This document shows positions 61,373 to 64,000 of a stretch of DNA of 64,000 bases, in pieces (position 1 is the stretch's first letter; every line of letters begins with the position of its first letter). The notes beneath the pieces were generated by a model. The model saw only the letters and a program-made list of their open reading frames with translations, searched no databases and was not told where the DNA came from. A program made the position numbers and the translations under genes. The DNA is from CAKSFT01 sp045544615. Its GTDB lineage: Bacteria; Bacillota; Clostridia; UBA1381. The DNA is taken from contig JAZPZI010000002.1 in assembly GCA_045544615.1 (NCBI GenBank), positions 22,750 to 86,749 on the forward strand. Direction: 5' to 3'.

Positions 61373-62485
61373 ATGGTAAAGACAAACATTGTGGATTGGA
61401 AAACAATTACAGATTTCGTAATCGATGCTTTTGTTGGATACGGAATCCCAAGAGAAGACGCTGAGATTTGTGCAGACGTTTTGCTCGAGTCGGATAAGAG
61501 AGGTATTGAATCTCACGGTGTTAACCGTTTCAAGCCTGTTTATCTTGACAGAATCAGAGATGGCATTCAAAATCCTGTTACAAATTTTGAAATAATCAAG
61601 GAAACACCTACTACCGCTGTTGTTGACGGTCATCACGGTATGGGTCAGGTAATCGGTTACAAAGCCATGAACATGGCAATTAAAAAGGCAAAAGAATATG
61701 GTATGGGTATGGTTGTTGTACGTAACTCTTGCCATTACGGTATTGCAGGTTACTATACTTCTATGGCTGCAGAAGCTGGATGTATCGGTATGACAGGTAC
61801 AAATGCACGTCCTACTGTTGCTCCTACTTTCGGTGTAGAAGGTATGTTCGGTACTAACCCACTTACTTTGGGTGTTCCTACCGACGAAGCATTCGACTTT
61901 AACTTCGATGCTGCAAGTTCTACATATCAGAACGGTAAGCTTGAATATTATGCACGTATTGGTAAGGATGCTCCAAAGGGTGCACTTGTTAACCTTCAGG
62001 GAGAAGCTTACGAGGGAACATCAGCAGATGCTCTCAAGGCTATGGCTCGTGGTGAGGCTGCTCTTTGTACTTTGGGTGGACCTGGCGAAGAAGGTTGTGG
62101 CTATAAGGGTTATGGCTTTGCTATGTTCGTTGAGTTGCTCTCAGCAGTTCTCCAGGACGGTAGCTATGGTAAGGCTTTAACAGGCAAGGATGCTGACGGA
62201 AATAAAGCTCACTACTGTCTCGGTCATTTCTTTATTGCTATTGATACAGATCACTTCCTGGGCGAAGATCTCTGCAGAAAGAAAGCAGGCGACATTTGCC
62301 GTAGCATGCGTGAGTCAAAGAAGGCTCCTGATGCAGAACGTATCTATACAGCAGGTGAGAAGGAATATGAAATCCGCCTTGCACGTAAAGACGGTGTGCC
62401 GATTAACGAATCAGTTCAGAAGGAAATTATTGCTGTAAGAGACGATCTTGGTCTTAGCCAGTATAAGTTCCCATGGGAGGACTAA
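61373..62485 (+). CDS. Malate/L-lactate dehydrogenase family oxidoreductase (Ldh2 type)
   Basis: The 370-residue NAD(P)-dependent enzyme has the type 2 malate/lactate dehydrogenase features: DKRGIESHGVNRF, DGHHGMGQV, VVRNSCHYGIAGYY, MFGTNPLTLGVP and GYKGYGFAMFVELLS. It oxidises a 2-hydroxy acid such as malate or lactate. The malic enzyme gene follows 3 bases later, so malate or lactate to pyruvate conversion is the likely shared task. Confidence 0.92.
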   Translation: MVKTNIVDWKTITDFVIDAFVGYGIPREDAEICADVLLESDKRGIESHGVNRFKPVYLDRIRDGIQNPVTNFEIIKETPTTAVVDGHHGMGQVIGYKAMNMAIKKAKEYGMGMVVVRNSCHYGIAGYYTSMAAEAGCIGMTGTNARPTVAPTFGVEGMFGTNPLTLGVPTDEAFDFNFDAASSTYQNGKLEYYARIGKDAPKGALVNLQGEAYEGTSADALKAMARGEAALCTLGGPGEEGCGYKGYGFAMFVELLSAVLQDGSYGKALTGKDADGNKAHYCLGHFFIAIDTDHFLGEDLCRKKAGDICRSMRESKKAPDAERIYTAGEKEYEIRLARKDGVPINESVQKEIIAVRDDLGLSQYKFPWED

Positions 62486-62488
62486 TAA

Positions 62489-63661
62489 ATGGATATCAGA
62501 CAGGAATCATTAAAAAAGCATTATGAGTGGAACGGTAAAATCGAAGTTATTTCCCGTGCACCAATCAATTCAAGAGAGGATCTTTCTTTAGCCTACACAC
62601 CAGGTGTTGCAGAGCCTTGTCTTGAAATAAACAAGGACATTTCAAAGTCATACGAGCTTACACGCCGTTCGAACCTCGTTGCGGTTATCACAGACGGTAC
62701 AGCAATCCTCGGACTTGGCGATATCGGTCCTGAAGCAGGTATGCCTGTTATGGAAGGAAAATGCGCACTCTTTAAGGCATTTGCTGATGTTGACGCATTC
62801 CCGCTTTGTATCAAGTCAAAGGATGTTGACGAAATTGTTCGTACAATCTATCTTCTCTCGGGAAGCTTTGGCGGCATCAACCTCGAAGACATTTCAGCAC
62901 CTCGTTGCTTTGAAATCGAACAGAAGCTCAAGGAAATCTGTGATATTCCGATCTTCCACGACGACCAGCATGGTACAGCTATCGTTGTTGCGGCAGCACT
63001 TATCAATGCCCTGAAGCTTGTTAAGAAGGATATGGGAAAAGTTAAGGTTGTTATCAACGGTGCAGGTTCTGCCGGTATTGCTATCGGTAAGCACCTTATG
63101 AATATGGGTGTTAAGAACCTTACATTCTGTGATAGATTCGGTATTATTTGCGAAGGTGATCCTAACAATAACCCTGCACAGGAAGAAGTTTCAAAGGTTA
63201 CAAACCTTGAACATAAAAAGGGTACACTTGCTGATGCACTTGCAGGCGCTGATGTATTTATCGGTGTATCTGCTCCAAATCTCGTAACACCTGAGATGGT
63301 AAAATCAATGGCATCAGATGCTGTATTGTTCCCGATGGCGAACCCAACTCCTGAAATTATGCCTGATGTTGCAAAGGCAGCAGGAGCAAGAGTTGTTGGT
63401 ACAGGACGTTCAGACTTCCCGAACCAGATCAACAACGTTTTGGCGTTCCCTGGAATCTTCCGTGGAGCATTGGATTGCAGAGCTACATGCATTAACGAAG
63501 AAATGAAGGTTGCAACTTCATTTGCTCTTGCATCTTTGATCCCTGATGATGAGATAACAGAAGAAAATATCATTGCACCTGCACTCGACAAGCGAGTTGC
63601 ACAGGTTGTTGCCGAGGCTGTTATTAAGACTGCCAAGGAAACAGGCGTTGCAAGAATATAA
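62489..63661 (+). CDS. NAD(P)-dependent malic enzyme
   Basis: The 390-residue short-form malic enzyme decarboxylates malate to pyruvate. It has AYTPGVAEPCLEI, the Tyr/Lys/Asp site with DGTAILGLGDIGPEAGMPVM, FHDDQHGTAIVV and the nucleotide loop INGAGSAGIAIG. The C-terminal phosphotransacetylase-like domain of long forms is absent. It is the second gene after the Ldh2-type enzyme. Confidence 0.95.
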   Translation: MDIRQESLKKHYEWNGKIEVISRAPINSREDLSLAYTPGVAEPCLEINKDISKSYELTRRSNLVAVITDGTAILGLGDIGPEAGMPVMEGKCALFKAFADVDAFPLCIKSKDVDEIVRTIYLLSGSFGGINLEDISAPRCFEIEQKLKEICDIPIFHDDQHGTAIVVAAALINALKLVKKDMGKVKVVINGAGSAGIAIGKHLMNMGVKNLTFCDRFGIICEGDPNNNPAQEEVSKVTNLEHKKGTLADALAGADVFIGVSAPNLVTPEMVKSMASDAVLFPMANPTPEIMPDVAKAAGARVVGTGRSDFPNQINNVLAFPGIFRGALDCRATCINEEMKVATSFALASLIPDDEITEENIIAPALDKRVAQVVAEAVIKTAKETGVARI

Positions 63662-63671
63662 TCTACATAAG

Positions 63672-63695
63672 CCCCCGAATTTCGGGGGTTTTTTG
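63672..63695 (+). terminator. Intrinsic terminator after malic enzyme
   Basis: CCCCCGA pairs with TCGGGGG across ATT, followed by six T. Confidence 0.92.
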
Positions 63696-63724
63696 TTGCT
63701 TTTTTTAAGGGGATGTGGTAGAAT
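63696..63724 (+). promoter_or_regulatory. Promoter with TGTGG-extended -10
   Basis: TTGCTT-N17-TAGAAT with TGTGG before the -10 box, abutting the upstream terminator, about 100 bases before the start at 63824. Confidence 0.75.
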
Positions 63725-63823
63725 GAAAATGAATAGGATTAAATCATTATATGTTTTAGCCTGTCTTGACACGAGTAAGAATTTTGTCGAAAGATTGGTA
63801 TTTATGTTGAAAGGTGTGAAAAT

Positions 63824-64000
63824 ATGAAGAAAACATTTTTAATACTTTCTATTGTTTTGGCTTTTGTTTTAGCAATATGTGCATTTAATTATAAATGGAT
63901 ATATTATCGTTTTTATCCTTTTGACAGAATTACGGGAGAGTATGAAATTACTGTAAATGGTAAAGAAGTAAATACCATTGAAGAATATTATGAGTATGAA
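63824..64000 (+). CDS. Membrane-anchored or secreted protein, N-terminal part
   Basis: The frame runs off the window after 59 residues. It has a signal or anchor segment (about 4-22, FLILSIVLAFVLAICAF), then an aromatic stretch and DRITGEYEITVNGKEVNTIE. No family recognised. The ATG at 63824 follows AAAGGTG. Its upstream region shares CTTGACACGA and TTTGTCGAA with the leader of the membrane gene at 30852. Confidence 0.6.
   Translation, partial: MKKTFLILSIVLAFVLAICAFNYKWIYYRFYPFDRITGEYEITVNGKEVNTIEEYYEYE

Noticed and set aside
62848..63636. Minus-strand frame of 262 codons opposite malic enzyme
   Set aside because: It lies wholly antisense to a clear enzyme gene and its translation has only low-complexity Ala/Ser/Pro content.

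Overview
The window reads as chromosomal DNA of a low-GC, Gram-positive anaerobe of the class Clostridia, most likely a gut commensal. The basis is the gene order (efp, a CD1247-like zinc-ribbon protein, hemW-hrcA-grpE-dnaK-dnaJ with a CIRCE operator), strong AGGAGG ribosome sites, T-box leaders, lipoprotein signals, a choloylglycine (bile salt) hydrolase, and a microcompartment built on a fuculose/rhamnulose-type aldolase. I cannot name the genus. No rRNA, tRNA, CRISPR array, phage or transposase gene was seen.

Region by region. 1-7.7 kb: an M24 peptidase end, efp, hemW and the HrcA-controlled chaperone operon. 7.7-10.7 kb: a HisD-like and a HisB-like enzyme with altered metal-binding residues, followed by a HAD phosphatase. 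11-14.7 kb: minus-strand galT, a two-component system and a nitroreductase. 14.8-18.5 kb: an Orn/Lys/Arg decarboxylase and recD2. 18.5-27.5 kb: a bacterial microcompartment (BMC) operon. It has a class II aldolase, PduO-like adenosyltransferase, CoA-acylating aldehyde dehydrogenase, zinc alcohol dehydrogenase, four BMC-H shell proteins, PduL, a BMC-P pentamer, a PduS-like Fe-S flavoprotein and a PduT-like BMC-T trimer. It is followed by a YgjV-like membrane protein, a DeoR regulator and an acyltransferase-like protein. 29.6-32.7 kb: galE and small genes.

32.7-40.6 kb: a T-box leader, probably valine-specific, in front of an unusual HTH-cupin-acyl-CoA synthetase fusion, then a complete branched-chain amino acid ABC transporter. 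40.7-44 kb: mixed hydrolases, PHP-domain genes and a gene fragment. 44.2-50 kb: T-box-thrS, a D-Ala-D-Ala carboxypeptidase, an rluB-type pseudouridine synthase, and infC-rpmI-rplT behind a leader. 50-53.6 kb: a truncated glutaminase, a DMT exporter and a polar amino acid ABC transporter. 53.7-61.2 kb: small membrane proteins, bile salt hydrolase, DUF4432 epimerase-like protein, TraX, a low-complexity lipoprotein, and an MBOAT/DHHW O-acylation pair. 61.3-64 kb: malate/lactate dehydrogenase and malic enzyme, then a gene cut by the window edge.

How it fits together: the BMC probably cleaves a deoxy-sugar phosphate to DHAP and lactaldehyde and processes the aldehyde inside the shell; every cargo enzyme in the main path carries a similar predicted encapsulation helix. 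The T-box/ligase/LIV region looks like a branched-chain amino acid supply module. Several intergenic gaps hold dense clusters of small hairpins that resemble one another in architecture but not in sequence, and a nearly invariant extended -10 promoter recurs before scattered small genes.
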